Shown piece after piece: positions 47,489 through 61,733 of a stretch of 64,000 nt of DNA. A program made the position numbers and the translations under genes. The stretch is from Membranipora membranacea (Eukaryota > Bryozoa > Gymnolaemata > Cheilostomatida > Membraniporidae), in NCBI GenBank assembly GCA_914767715.1, contig OU612073.1, positions 928,001 through 992,000 on the forward strand, in the 5' to 3' direction. Within the stretch, counting starts at the first letter, position 1, and each line of letters begins with the position of its first letter. The notes beneath the pieces were generated by a model. It saw nothing but the letters and a program-made list of their open reading frames with translations. It was not told where the DNA came from and did not search any database.

Positions 47489-50400
47489 TCAATTGGAAGG
47501 GGTCAGTATGTTTTGGTGGCCATGTAAGGTATTTGATGTTTGACTGTTATCTTCATTCAGAAGAGATGATAAATATTTGAGTATCTCAGTAAAGGTTGGA
47601 CGCGCTTCAGGATCTTCAAACCAACATGATGCCATGAATTCATATCTGTAAAATATGTGTTAGAATTGAAAGACTCCATACCTGATGGCAACGGCTTACT
47701 TTATACATTGATTCAAAACTATTTCTTTGGACCTTACGCCTTTTGATTTGAATGCTAACATTACTTGATGTTGTACAGATTTTGAAAAGTTGATCAAAAA
47801 TGACTGAGACACATGAGATATGTGTAAAAATAGAAGGTAGGAAGGTGGCAAAATACAATATCGTAATGCAGATCCACAGGGGTCAGCAAATATTGACCTT
47901 CTGTACAATACGGGAAAGCTGCTGAGCTACGGTAGGTTAACAGCTCAATAAAAATTTGATTTGATGACGTTGCCTAGCTTTGTCAAAAAAAAAGGCGGCA
48001 ATAAATTCAGATACTGCTCAGAAGTATTGCACCACTTTTCGAGTAAATCTCTATGGCAGCAGAGTCAAAATTAGCAAAGTTTTAGCAAAACATATACTTC
48101 ACTTACATATTATCATCAGGTAAGTACTTTGGCCTCGGTAGGCGATATCCGCTCTGTAGGTAATCTCTCATTTCCCAAGGATCCACATCTGAATAAGGCT
48201 GACTACCACGAGTAAATAACTCCCATACCAGCACCCCATATGACCACTTAAATAAATAATAAACAAAATGAGATGTTGCAGGTCAATAAAGATCCTACTG
48301 TCACACAAAAACACACACAACAGGCTGTAAAAGGGTGTAATAGGTTAGGTATCCGATGGTTATGCCGTCATCTGCCCTGGCTTTGGGAAATATAATCTAT
48401 TTTTAATCATTAACCATTTTATTCATATCTTAGATATCGTTAAGGGTGAAGAATAGAATGATGGATTTTCATACTGCATCCCTCAGGTCAATCTGCTACG
48501 ATCAAGATTAATTGTCATCAACAATTATTACTAGACCTCTACAGTCGTATGGTTGTTAGAATGTTCATACCTAACATAAGAGGTATATCGGAGTTCTTAC
48601 CACATCTGATTTAGAGGTGAACTCTCCATTATTCTTTAGACTTTCCAAGGCCATCCATTTAATTGGCAGCGGAGTGGTTGAGTTTTCATTGAGATGATAA
48701 TACTCTTTCATATACACATCTTTAGACAGTCCAAAGTCTGCTATTTTAACAAGGAATTCGCCATCCACACTAAAAACAAATTATTAAAGGATTATACATA
48801 AGCTCAAAACTCTGTGTAGAGAAATGGTTCGAGCTGCCACAGCATTGAATTCTAGTCAATAAATACATGCACAATCCTTTTATCCACTCACTATTATATA
48901 AAGCGGATACACGATTTTATCTGTGGGAAAGGATCGAATAATAAACTTCCGATCAAAAACAATACATACAGGCAATTTCTAGCAGCCAAATCCCGGTGAA
49001 CAAACTTGTTAGAAGATAGATACTCCATTCCGCTAGCTATCTGTTTGGCAAACATCATCATATTTCTTATAGTGAATTGCTGCGAAAGAAACAGTTGATC
49101 GAAGAACATATTTTGATGTGAGGTTATCAGAGTGGGAAAGTGTGTGTATCTTACAACATTCTATATCTCCTACAACAGGTGTACCCAAAACGCTGCCAAT
49201 GAACCAAATATGGGGCGCTAGCAAATTTCAAGTGGCCAAATTGTTCTTGTGATAATTCACTTGTGGCATGAATGTCCTTCTGATAAATCATGCACATGTT
49301 GCAGCCGTGAATGCATCATGGTCTATATTCCGAAAAATTTTACATGAATTTGCTGACTTGCAAATAGATGGCTCACTGTAGGAAAAGTTTTGACACCCCT
49401 GTCCTACAGGGATCCACAATGTACTTTTTCTTTTAATTTTTGTTTGGGTATTCTGGCCTTCAGAGCCTCTGTTTATCTTTGTGCACGTGATAGGAGATTT
49501 TATAAGACTTACCTTGTCTGCCTTTCTCAGCAATGATTTGAGATCACCATTTCTCATGTATGGCATGATGATGTGTGGAGGGTCACCAGTGGGAAAGGAC
49601 ACACCTAGTGTTTGAAGGATGTTCGGATGACTGTATCCTTGTAGTATCAGGGCTTCATTTAGGAAGTTCTCTACCATCTTAAGGTTTACCTGAGATACTG
49701 AAATCAGAAGGCATTGGAGTGTTTAACACATATGTCAAAGTCCATCCAAACAGCGATGGCGACCTCAGAGGAACAAATTTTATAAAGCCCAAAAATACCT
49801 GAAAGTCTGAAATCCTATAGCAGGTTTAACTAGTTTAAACAACTTATACTTTGTGACAGGGGACAGCTATAAACCTTTTTATTTTTGTTGCAACTGCAAC
49901 TGAAATCTGGGAGAAAAACCTAGTGCTTCTCAGCCTATTAGCTAATATCAAAGTGTCATTACCAATAGCTGATTAGTGCCAGTTTTGGCAGCTTGCTGCA
50001 CACCAAGCTCAGGAGGTCTTTTATGGCCTCACACATCTAGGATGCATTCCAGTTTTCTAGGATGTATCACATTCCCAGTATGAGGATTTATGGCACCTTG
50101 CCTTCCTCTTTAGGGACAGCCCAATCTTCTGTTTCTTACTAAACAGCAAAAGGCCTATCCAAACCATGAATCGATGAGCCCATTAAATACTATGGCAGAA
50201 ATTTACACTCGGTTTGTTGACAATGAACACAACCAGAATGAATACCTTTCAGTGTCTTCACAGCAACCACTGTCCATAATCCCTCTTGACGAAGCTGACC
50301 CAGGTAGATTTTACCGAAGTTTCCCTCACCTATCGAGTCAGAATTTGTTATTTTCAGCTCTTCAGGATTTACAAGCAGGGATTCTAACTTCAGTTTAATA

Positions 50401-53400
50401 TCCTCATTGATCATTGCTGAGTAACAAAAGATTTCTTGCTTTGCTTCTGAATTGGGATCTTAATAAGAAAAAGAAAAGCGGTGCAGCATTGTGAGATGAC
50501 AAGGAAAGAGTAGTGATAAAAACATATGCCTAATTATTCAATTGATATTCTTTCCCTCTTCATGTTAAGTAATTTTGTTAATACCCTAGGTTGAGTATAA
50601 TATTAGTGATTATTGTCCATAAATTTACTTTCCCAAGAATTAAACCTGTATAAGGTAAAGGCTTGTAACAGATAAAAAAAACATATGAGTAGTTGAAATC
50701 AAGTTTCTATATTGCAAGGTGATTAAATGAAACAGGAATGATAAATCATGAATTATCATTTTATCATTAATCTGCCCAAAAGCATTCTGGCTGCTTCTTG
50801 AGTGGGTCAAGCTGGAACATTAAGTTAAACTAAATTTATCAGTGTGCTTTATTGATTACACAGTGACTGCATGGTTCCTATTTAAAGCTAGCTTGCACCC
50901 ACATAACTCATTGAATCCTTCCAACCACTGGGTGAATTATACATACCTTTGTTGTCCCGGCTCACTAGATAGGTGATCAGCAGAGTAACAGCAATTACCA
51001 GAACAGATAATCCCACTACTATTCCTATAATTTGGCTCGTTCCTACTGATTGGTCAGTTTCTAACCCGTCCTTGAAGGTCATCCTTATACGACTCTCCTT
51101 GAAGTTCCCAATGTTTACCTGTATTAAAATCAATATTTATCGGTAAGAAAACGTGATTCAATTACCATCATATTTGCAGAAAAATGCATAGATTTGTGTT
51201 GGCAATAATATGTACGAAAATATCTAATTGCTACAACATCAAAATTTTGACATAAGTTACACAAAAGATTGTTGGAGGTTGGAAGTTCTAAATGTTTGAG
51301 TTTATACCAGATATGCAATAGCTGTTCAAAGGCTACATTTGTTTTTGTGTTGGGACTAGATTGTAGGTTTACTCTTCTCATCAATTTGAAATTTTGCCTT
51401 ATATCCCAACCCCTATATTTTCCTTGAGATAAATTTATTTAGATCAAGTAATAATACCTTACAACTACACGGAAGAATAAATATTTATTTGTGTGTGACA
51501 TTTTTGATTGATTAACAGTGAGATTTCCTTTTGCTGTTGTATCAGTATACTTGAGGATATAAGGAAATTATTTTGGCATTGCACAAGGCTAGTTACTAAC
51601 AATATTGTGGCTCTAATTTCATTGGTTGTTTGTCTGTGATACAAAATCAGCCACCGAAGAGTACTAAACACACTGGCTGGGTAATATCTCTGAATTTGAA
51701 TTACACACAACGGCAACGGCGGGCAAGGGTGCATAGAAGAAGAAAAGATACCCAAACCAGTACCAGTAACATCAATCCAATCTAGTCTCACCTTTTGAAA
51801 GATTTGAATACTTACCTCTGCCTACACCGCATAGACATAGAATGGGATAACCTTGCCAGTGAGATGTTTAATACAAAATTGTGACTCATTTAGGCCAAAA
51901 ACATCATAGCTATCGAGGCAACCTCTTACGATTACCATAGGAGCCTCTTATTTTCCTATTTCAAAATAATACGGGGCTTATTCAGGGCGACTTTTCACAT
52001 GACATGACATGCTGAGTCTCACCTCAACATAGTATGAGATATTCTCTTGGAGCCTCTCCACAGAGTCAGGCTGGCACAGTATAGTATTGTTCTCCACTAC
52101 AATGAGCTCACAATCTATCCGCACATCATCATCTCCAATTATCTCAATTTTATACTGAGCATTGAGTGCATGACCAAGGTCAAGGTCTGTACCAGGTATT
52201 GCAAGGTTAAAGCCTCTGTGAAGATCAATCTTAGTCTGAAACGAGTTTGTCAATGACAGATTTCAGGTATTAGGCCGTTCATAAATTCACTAAAAGGTCA
52301 CCCCATATATTAGTAGGAGTATGTACACAAACCTGATAATCGCTACTGCTCACATCCCCTTTATTGGAAGACATATAAGGAGTAAAAAATTCTGGGTGCA
52401 GAAGTAGCAGTGATTAAATCGGCTGACTAAGGGTCACCTCAGCATTTAATTTGGTTCCAATTCTGTAAGACTAATTAATTGTTTCCCTTACATTTGGTGC
52501 GAAATATGGATCTGGATAAACAACGAGATCTCCTTCCTCTCCATTAAACACATCTACACCCTCACAAAGCAGTGTCATATTTACAGCGGTTATCTCTGAT
52601 ATTTCAAGCTCTGTAAAATAATTATTTAAGTATCCCAGATAACAACCTTATCAATTGTGGAGACTGAGGTAAGGCAATATTTTTGATTGTGTTGTGTTAG
52701 ATCTGATCAACACTTATAAATTCACAATCTTGAACGTTCTCAGTAGTGGTTGAGTGTGATGACCATGGCTGATGGCTTAATTAATCAAAAGGTGTCCAGA
52801 TTAAATACATTTTTGCTTCCAAATTTAGAGCTCATTCTCTGTATTATTAGTACCTTGCACAGAATTCAGCTTACATCTAACTTCTTGCCCATTCCCTCGC
52901 TCACATTTCTACAAAATTAATTTACAAACATCGCTTAGAGATTACCAGGTTGTTCACCTCCACAATGTATACCACCATCAGTGATTGGAGAACTACAAGA
53001 CGGTGAAGACTTTCAAGGACTTGTGACTGGTAACTATATTATCAGCTCTTAAATCAATGAATTAGATAATATGCATAACTTCAGTAGCCATCTCATGTAA
53101 TATTTCATTTTCCAGCAGATCAATCGCAAAATCCTAATATACAGCACGCAACTGGTACAGAAAAAAGTACTCCAAACCGAACAACATATAAAGTGGCTTT
53201 GATTGTCACTTTTTCGGTTACAAATGCGTGAAGCGCCCCAAACTTTTGCCCCATAATCTGTTTCATTATAAGAAAGAAATAACGATTTTATCTTTGTAGC
53301 AGGATTTAATTTGATATGATGTGTCAAACGTAACACTCACATGCACCACTCCACTGGTGTAGAGGTCAAAGGTCACTGAAGGCTGAATATTGGTGATCTT

Positions 53401-56400
53401 GAAAGCTGCATACAAGCCGCCACTATGAAAACCAGAACCAAAGAGTGGATCGGTCAGGATTAAGTTTGGTTGAAAATCAGCTCAGAAATAAAGCTACCAT
53501 TTTCGTAACTTACATAAGGGCGATAGTTGAATTAAGATGTTTATGAGGTGCTATAATTATGAACCGGTGTTAATAAAACAAACCAATAAACTTGACTGTT
53601 TATTTTTACCTTATAATGGTGTGATTTGAGAGCACAGCAGCTATGGAAGGGTTTCTCAGATAATTATAGCTGAATGTCTGATTGGTTGTGTCCGAAACCT
53701 GAAATACAACATCAGCTTCCCCTACTTTCTCCCCCTCAGGCATTTTAAACCTAAGCTCATTCTTCTCTCTGCAATAGAAAAATGATGGTGGTTACTCCGC
53801 CAAAGATCACCTCAAGGTTGTGCAATTCAGCCAACATGTACGAATAAGTGAATATGTTGTGTATTTACTGCTGAGTGAGTTACAAGACGAGTACATCGAT
53901 TCAAGATCACTTTATTTTTTTAAAGATAATTAACTTTTACCGAAAGTTTTGATTGAATTGGTTGTAACTCTTCTGTCATTTTATGTGGCAGATGATAAGA
54001 GGATTTGTCTGATGTCCAGAAAAAATCAGCCAACAGCTAAGAGTGAATTTCCCTGTGTAATAGTTAAGAAGCGTTTGTTTCTGATTAACACAAAGAATAA
54101 TCATCATTTATCCAATACCATGCAGTCTCAAATTATTTCCTTACTTCTTGGCGATCGAAGATTTAAGATCGGCTCCATTGATTTGTATGCTCCAGCCAAC
54201 ATCTGGTATCAAACCGGACACAGTAACAGCTGTCCCTCCGGCCAGCTGACCGGATGAGGGAGATAACAACCACTTATCTACCTCTGACAGCTATAAAAGG
54301 GTGTTACTAAATATATTCATGAGTAGGCAATTCTTCCATAATGATAACTTTAATAAAACAATAACAATTATAGCATCCTCGAAAAAACTCATCGTTATCA
54401 TCAGTAACGATATCCGGTGCTAGAAATGAGCGGGAACTGGTGGGAACTGGGTTCCCACAAAAAAATATAGAGGGGGAACACTTAAAACGATTCTGTGCAA
54501 AATGACAGTGTGAAAATGTCTCTTTTTGACCAGATACCAATCATATTATCATACTATTACAGTTCTATGTTTCTGCAAAAAAATTCCCTACGGGCTGCAT
54601 CGCGTCCAGCAGGGCTGATATTGACCCAGAAAGTAGAGTACCTACAAAGAAAGAAGTCCACTTAGATAATAATTGCTCACCTTAATACACTGTGGGATAG
54701 GTTTGGTCCAGGTATTATTCTCACCACAGGTCCGTTCCTGGGATCCATTTATAGCATATCCTTGAGGACAGCTGACAGTAATAGTCTCATGTATGGAGTA
54801 TGATTCATCATTCGGTGAAAATATCTCATTCTCTGTTGGTGCCTGAAGAAAGCACTTTGGAACTGTGGAGAGGAATGTGAGAACAGACAATGGTAATTAA
54901 AATTTTGTTAATCAGTTAGTTTTTAAATCAGGAAAGATAGACAGAGCCATACTAAGACAATTTATCATAAGGTGAATATAGGTTTTCACATATGCAGCAA
55001 ATTTGTGCGCCAAAAATGGCAGCAATTGCTTGCCACATCTACAATCAGCCATATTGTCTTTGACCAAGATCAGACATAGAGAAGCAACAAGGCTCATGAA
55101 GGCAGTGAATGATATGCGTGTGAAGCACAATGGAGTGTTTCTCCTAACAGAAAACGCTCAGATATCAGTCTCATTAATTTCTGGTAATATAAGGAGCGGC
55201 CATGGTGCAATGAGTTAGGTATGGTTCATTCAATCGAGAGGTCCCATCTTCGAGACCTGGCGGATCACGGTGGTGCCAGGAAGAGCAAACGACCTCAAAT
55301 GCTCCTGTGACCCAATGGATCCAGCCGGTAGACCCGTTCTGATACCGGAAACAAAACAAAACCAGCAACATCAAGGTTTCTCACACGATATCACCGGGTA
55401 TCGAGACCATAAATGGACGTGAGATTTTTTATATAGTTACAAAAAATATAACTAACACTCACTCTTTGTAGGAATCTGCCATAGAAACGTCTCATTGCTA
55501 CTGTGATAGTGCTCATGGTGATAGTTATGGGAGGCTATCAATATCATTTTGTTCCTAGTAACAGTTATTCCTGTGGGAGCATTGAGCTTACAGACATCAA
55601 ATGTTCCTGGTATCGTCTCATTTAGATGTATATCCCCTGTGAAAGTTGAAACAGTTATGAATACTATCCAAATTTATCTATTCAAAGTTAGAAGGCAAGC
55701 TTCCATAAGCCAATCAGAGGATTTGCTGATAGTGACCTAATTTATCAACCTAATTTTTTTTAGACCAGAATTCTTTGACCAATGCAACATTATATTTCAT
55801 TTTTCCATAGGGCTAAGTCAGGGTGTGTTTTAGTAATGTTAATTTGTCTTTTTAGTACATATGAAAACCTCAATAAAAATATTATAATAATAAATAATAA
55901 TTAAAATGACTTATTTAATCTTCCCAAAGCATCAAATATTAACCTACCATTACATGCAGAGTATAGTTGTTCATGTAAAAGGTCAATAATCACAAGAGCT
56001 TCGTTACTCTTCTTTGCCACGGTGACTAATATCTGATCACGCACTAACCAACTAAAGCTCTGCAGGGCATCAGTTTGTGCTGTATCGAATGGTCCAGGAA
56101 CAAACATGATGTTACTATCGGCAGTCATAGAATCATCTATTGTTCCAAAGAGAAGTTTGATCTCCTTAGTGTGAAGATTGTATCTTGACATTCCCTTTGC
56201 GTGACCTATGTAGATGTTGTTTTCTTCTCTGTCAGCTATTATGTAGTAGGCCGTTGGGCATCTATGATAAAGAGCAGCATTGAGAATTCTCGTCTTCTGG
56301 GAAGCGAAATCATTTTCAATTATAAGGTTCTGGGCGTCATCAACAACAAGTAGTTTGTTCCATTGTTCTAGCAGTGTTATAGTACGGACTCCTGAAAACT

Positions 56401-57121
56401 GTGGATCTATAGATTCTTTCATTACGTTGTCATCACTAGGCTTCCACTGTGAGGGGAAAATCCCCCTTCGAAAGAAGTCACAAACACCGACAAGTGTGCT
56501 AACCTGCTGGGTGGCAGAATCAAAGAGACGCACACAACCATTTGGAAAGTCCGCTATGACCATCTTGGTTTTATTGAATTGAACAAAACCGTTGATCAGC
56601 GTAAACAGTGCAGTAGCAGCAGGCCCATCCCGGTAACCTTTATTAACATCTTTCTGCGTTTCATTACCCAAAAGCAGAGAAATGGGTTCTCCTGGTACAA
56701 AGTTCATGATTGTTGTCCGTGAATTGATGTAGAATGTTCCTGGATTGTAACGATCCTCTTGAATTACATCTATAGGCCGATTTCTGAACTCACCCCAATC
56801 CATATCGACTTCGGTTAAAGAGCCAAACTTAATGTCTAACCCGCAGTCCTCCTCACCACATATGTCCACATACTCCTCGTCAACCTCGTCACCAATCACG
56901 TCATCTGATCCAGATGGCAATACATTGTCGCTAAAAATAAAACAGTTCCAGTTAAAAATAGACTTTTCTCCAGGCAACAGAAAATCAATAAGTGATCTGA
57001 ACCGCTGTGACTTCTTAGAATAAGTCCAACCTGTAAACACCTTCAAATAATTAACCAACCTTGTTATAAGTGTAAGAACTAGCATGAGGAATTGTAAAGC
57101 CAACATTTCACGAGCTGACAT
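47489..57121 (-). CDS. RTK2: NHL-propeller / Sushi / IPT / MET-like receptor tyrosine kinase
   Basis: Minus-strand exons: 57060-57121, 55948-56930, 55463-55636, 54681-54862, 54145-54290, 53610-53768, 53341-53422, 52854-52908, 52492-52610, 52023-52235, 50947-51118, 50246-50458, 49513-49697, 48970-49079, 48601-48769, 48107-48246, 47489-47645. All are GT/AG and in phase, 1,106 residues, stop TGA after ILTPSN. The start is taken at [16 protein letters not shown] (signal peptide); an in-frame ATG at 57142 is possible. Order: signal peptide, one NHL-like propeller (about 40-405), Sushi (about 408-467), IPT/TIG-like segments (about 470-725), TM (about 755-777), kinase (about 820-1085). Catalytic parts: GEGNFG, VAVK Lys near 850, [11 protein letters not shown], activation loop [27 protein letters not shown]. 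It lacks the first propeller unit of RTK1 and has a shorter juxtamembrane region. It should be an active surface receptor, transcribed toward RTK1. Confidence 0.95.
49923..50160 (+). mobile_element. SINE with U2 snRNA-like head, copy 2 (most complete)
   Basis: The head is GTGCTTCTCAGCCTATTAGC then AATATCAAAGTGTCA. The body includes CAGTTTTGGCAGCTTGCTGC, GGTCTTTTATGGCCTCACAC, TCTAGGATGTATCACATT and CCTCTTTAGGGACAGCCCAA. It lies in RTK2 intron 12, antisense to the gene. It links copy 1 (shares the tail) and copy 3 (shares the middle). Confidence 0.7.
55196..55375 (+). mobile_element. tRNA-derived SINE candidate in RTK2 intron 3
   Basis: CATGGTGCAATGAGTTAGG (A-box-like) and TCCCATCTTCGAGACCTGG (B-box-like) are spaced as in a tRNA. 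A short body follows, ending in an A-rich AAACAAAACAAAACC tail. This is the usual plan of a tRNA-headed SINE. Confidence 0.5.
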
Positions 57122-60100
57122 CACTGGAATAAACATCAACATCGGATCATATTTTTTGTCTTCCCCAACATCTAAAACAAATAACCTGTGTCGATAAATT
57201 TATGAGAGAGTGGGCTATGTTACTCAGTCTTTTCACTAGATATAATATACATAGTTTGCATATTTATTCAGGGTTGTCTTTGCCACAAGTATGAAGAGCT
57301 GATGACCTTATTTCCTTGTGAGTTAATGCCCCCTAACAGGCAGTCTGGTAAGTTCTCTCCTTTGAAACATCGTCATCATTTCATTATAACACACTTATAT
57401 ATATATATATATATATGAAACCCTCAATAAAAACACACAGTAATAATGTATCGATCACAAAAAGCTTGCAAAGAATATCCCTGGTAACAGGGTGGCCTGT
57501 TTGTGGTTTCTCTTCTGCTACATCGACCTAGAATGAGATCATCACATGTATCCTTTCCTGATAACACAGTTCCTAACTCACATTCCACTGAAAGTTCAAC
57601 AATCAAACTTTGCCTCAAACCAGCAGTTCCTTATCAACCACTTCCTCTCTTGATGGTCGATAAGGAAATTCACACATCAGACCAAATTGGATTGTCTAAA
57701 CTTGGCATTATACTATGTATGAGAGTACAGCCTTGTCCTAAGGTTATGACCGCGAGGCCACAAAAAAGTGGTCACATGACAGGCTAATGGGTCACAGGTG
57801 GTCACAGGCGCAGGTGACAGGCTAATGGGAATGTATTTCAGCAAAGAGAATTGTTGATGTAGAGATGCCACATTCACCGCTAACCAAAGCATATATTTAA
57901 TGCAATAAAGATTTGAGTTAAATCACTGCACCCCTGGTTCAATTTCAATATTCCAATCAATAGTAGAAAATAGCTATATAAGTTCGATGCTAGGCTTGTC
58001 ATGCAGCAACAAGAAAGTGCATGTGAGAATGAATACTTTCACCATGAAAATGCATAAATACTGACTGGAAAAGACGACTATTTGATACAGCCCAGTGTAA
58101 TTCCTAATTCAACTATACATTCCGCATGACTCAGCAAGACTGTGAAACATTGCAAACATTTTTGGCAACACCTGTGTATTAAATGATTTATTATTAGCTC
58201 TCCACTGCATAATTCTGAATTTTAATTGGAATTATATCATTGAAACTAACTGTGATGTTGCAATTGTGGATCTAGCCTATGACCAATGACAAAACATAAA
58301 GCTAATTGTTTTGCTAAACCGGACATCAGTACTTGCAGTATACAGTGAGAAAAACAAGAATCAACAAATTGAAAAACTTCACAGCAGCGAGAAAGGATTC
58401 TTGAAAACATAGAGAAAAGTCTTGAGCACGCAGTGCACTCAGTCTAACCCTATGTTGTTTGCAGTGGTGTACTTATAGGTAGGGCCAGGGGGCCATTACC
58501 CTACCTCTTGAAAACCGATGGATCAGCCCTGGCTATTTGTTATTATAGAAACATTTAACATACCAAGAGGCAGTGGCCGGATGTCAGTAGTGGAATGGCA
58601 TGAGCTTCTAGGGATGTGAGTAGACAAACCTGAGTAGTGAATGGCGTGGTGGCATTAGCACATCAAACCATTCTATTTTGCCAAAGGTGAGCTGGCGTTA
58701 TCAGCTAATACACTTGCTTTTCACTGCCAGGTGATTGATGCCTCAAGATTATTTGGTCTCAGTCCCATTGAGGTTGCATTCATTGCGTTCCAGCCCCTCA
58801 GGTTTACTTATTTCCAACACGGGAGATTTATTTAAAGCCAACAAATAACTGATCCCCAACATGTGTCCCTTGGCTTGTATTGCTTGTTACCGATTGTTGT
58901 ATAACACATTCTTGAACAGTAAATCAACTTTGTAAGTCACTCACCTTCAATGTTATCACCGATCTTGAGCTGAGCATGATTGACCTTTCATGAGCATATA
59001 GCCATTGTCTGCGCTGAGATGTTTTGTTGTTTACTAGGAGGAACAAAGGTAAGCATTTTGCATTTCCTATGATGTCTGATTTGTGAGACTAACTGTAATG
59101 AACTGCAAATACTCAGATTAATATCGAAAATAATATGGTAATTTATTTTAATCCTGACAAATATTTTGTTGGCAACCTCTGTACCTTGCTTGATTTATTA
59201 CTGCCGCATTACCTTTTCATTTTGTACATATTTGTTGGATTAAACATAAATTGTAATAATTAAAACAAACTCCTACAATATATCTGTATGTATCCGCCTA
59301 ATTGAGCTGTAGCCGATGTGGAGGTGATAACAGAACTTAGTTGAGTGTCACCATAGGCATGTTACAGCCAGTAAGACTGGAATGAAAGTACAACGGTTTT
59401 ATGAACACTATTATGATAAAAAGAAGATGTCCGGAAAGCGGAAACACAGCTTTGTTTAGTCGACATCATCTGGGCATCTTGCTTTTGAAAAGATCCTCAC
59501 AAGTCACAAGTGCCATGATAAACTTCCGATAAGTTTCAAGCGAGGGTTTGACTGAAAATTTTTTAACCTGTGGTCAATATTTAACATCGTCAGCTATGGG
59601 AAATCCATTAACGTAAAATCGTAGTAAATTCTTCCATGTTCTGTCACATCACAGTAAGATAGTTAGTAACAACAGCATGACTTTTCTATTGATGCTCTCC
59701 TATTTAGACTAAAGCTATAAAATTGGTCTAGCAAGCAATATTTTACACAACACCAATGTATTTAATTCTTTAATTCTGATGTAAGGCAAATATGCGTGAG
59801 ATTGTAGATGGATGGATTTATTACAATCAATGACAAACAAGCCGTGAATTTTGGAATTGAGACTGGCACTGGTAAAAGACAGCAGGTCTCCTTTAACAAA
59901 TATATTGTTTAGTGTGAGAATCAGATGTCTTAAAATGCAGTCTCGGCTCCAAACACCTCTGTACTTCATGGTGTGGTGCTTCATGATGGGCATCTATATA
60001 GGAAGTCATTTATAAAGTGGTCATCATCATCAATGTATCTGAGAGCAGTTTCTTATCAGGTCATTGTTGCGATGAATAATTACTCTAGCATATATTTATA

Positions 60101-61733
60101 TTGTGGATGTGATGTGGAAACTGACCAGATAATGATTGTAATTTATAATTTGGAGTTGGCTTGTTTTGATCCAGGGTAACAAAACTCCCTGTGCACAAAT
60201 ACTCTTAACTATGTCGCTATGAATATTTATTTATAGAGGTTGTCTTGATGGTATTCAAATAAGAAATAATTAAGGCAACCTTTTGACCTCTGAGAAAGAA
60301 AAAAAAATGAAGATTAATTAGTCCACATGTGCCAAAATTATGTGAGAGTAGTATATGGGTGAGAATATATAAATTGCATTATAAAATATATCCTTCATTT
60401 CCACAGTACTTCATAGTTAATTACATAGTTCAGGTGAGGAAGAAAATATATATTCATACTCATCTGGCCTATACTATTCCATTTTTTCATTTTTATGAAA
60501 CAATTATCCTGATGGCTTGACGATCCTGTCTGTTCAATATGTGTATGGTAGATTGTGGGTGTTGGATATCTGCGTCTCCAGTATAAAAAATAGGAAACTT
60601 ACAGGTATGAGATTAAATGGGGTGAGAATTCCCCGTATGCTTATTTGTTTTTTTTTGGGCTATAGGGCTACAAGATTAGCTGGAATCAATGAATTTTCTA
60701 GATTACTTGTACTAAAAATCTCTCAATGCGATAAGTGACATAGCTGGTTTATGGTTTGGAATTAATTAAGCATAATGTTTAAACCACTGCTGACACAGCT
60801 GGGCATTGCCCAGCAGAGCCACCAGTCAAAAATTTAAATAGAGAGTTGTGGCATCAAAACATCTAGCCAGTAGCTTTTCATGGAGTTATATGAGCTCTCA
60901 AAAAATAAGGACTATCTTCTTCCCCAGCCATACGCCATTAGTGATGTCAAAAGTTGACCCTGACCAATCAGCTGCCTCTAAAATCTAGCTGAGATCCAAC
61001 ACTAATAAAAGTACCTATTAGATTAGCATAGCTTTAATTTGAATTATTGCTTTTGGTCAGAGGGTCTTTCTAGTAAGACAGTAACATAACTATTCAATAA
61101 GCACTTGATGAGTGAGCGAGACGTGCAAGAGACCGAATGAGCAAATTGATAGCAAAGATCTGCTCCAAAATGCATTTTTTATTCTAATTGAAAGCCCCTC
61201 TGCGTCGTTACAAAACTGAGACTACATCATGATTATAAACACTTCGCCTCTTTTATTTTCAATATAAATCTACACCTTATGTTTATAGATCCCTCCAGTA
61301 CCCTGTCAACCCAGTACTCTCTAGTAGTGAGTGATTAGCCTTGTCACATGGCTACTTTTTTGTTTTTGGGGTGTAGCCTTGTATTTTTGGAGAAAATAAA
61401 TAAAAACAAATTGATTCCACTGAATAATTTCAGTAATAATTTGAAAAGTATGTAGTGTACAGATTAGAACTCCAAATTAGAAGACAACTTCTCGCACGAT
61501 GTCCAAAAATACAAGGCTAGTGGGTAATACAGTACGCCTTGACAATACACCGCTCTCTCATGCATTTGATTCATAAGTAACATTTGGTCAATAGCAGATT
61601 TGACTGTTTAGTTTTTTACCCTTTATTTGCCATTTATTTTTGCCCTCTATAATACCAAAGAGCATTGCAAGTAGAGAAATCTTGGACATGTGTTAAGATG
61701 TGCATGATTTACAGACTTCTAAACTGATTTTAG
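57122..61733. other. Intergenic region between RTK2 and the F5/8C-like exon
   Basis: It should hold the RTK2 promoter. An AT microsatellite lies at 57396-57416, and a local duplication of the words GACAGGCTAATGGG and GGTCACAGG lies around 57770-57830. A pair of inverted 16-bp blocks (AGCCTTGTATTTTTGGA near 61374-61390 and its complement near 61501-61518) may be a small MITE. No exon or RNA gene was recognised, and no relic of the missing first propeller was seen. Confidence 0.45.

Noticed and set aside
57424-57618. Cys-containing minus-strand frame upstream of RTK2, checked as a missing propeller exon
   Set aside because: It shows no similarity to propeller unit 1 of RTK1 or RTK-psi and no in-phase splice to RTK2.
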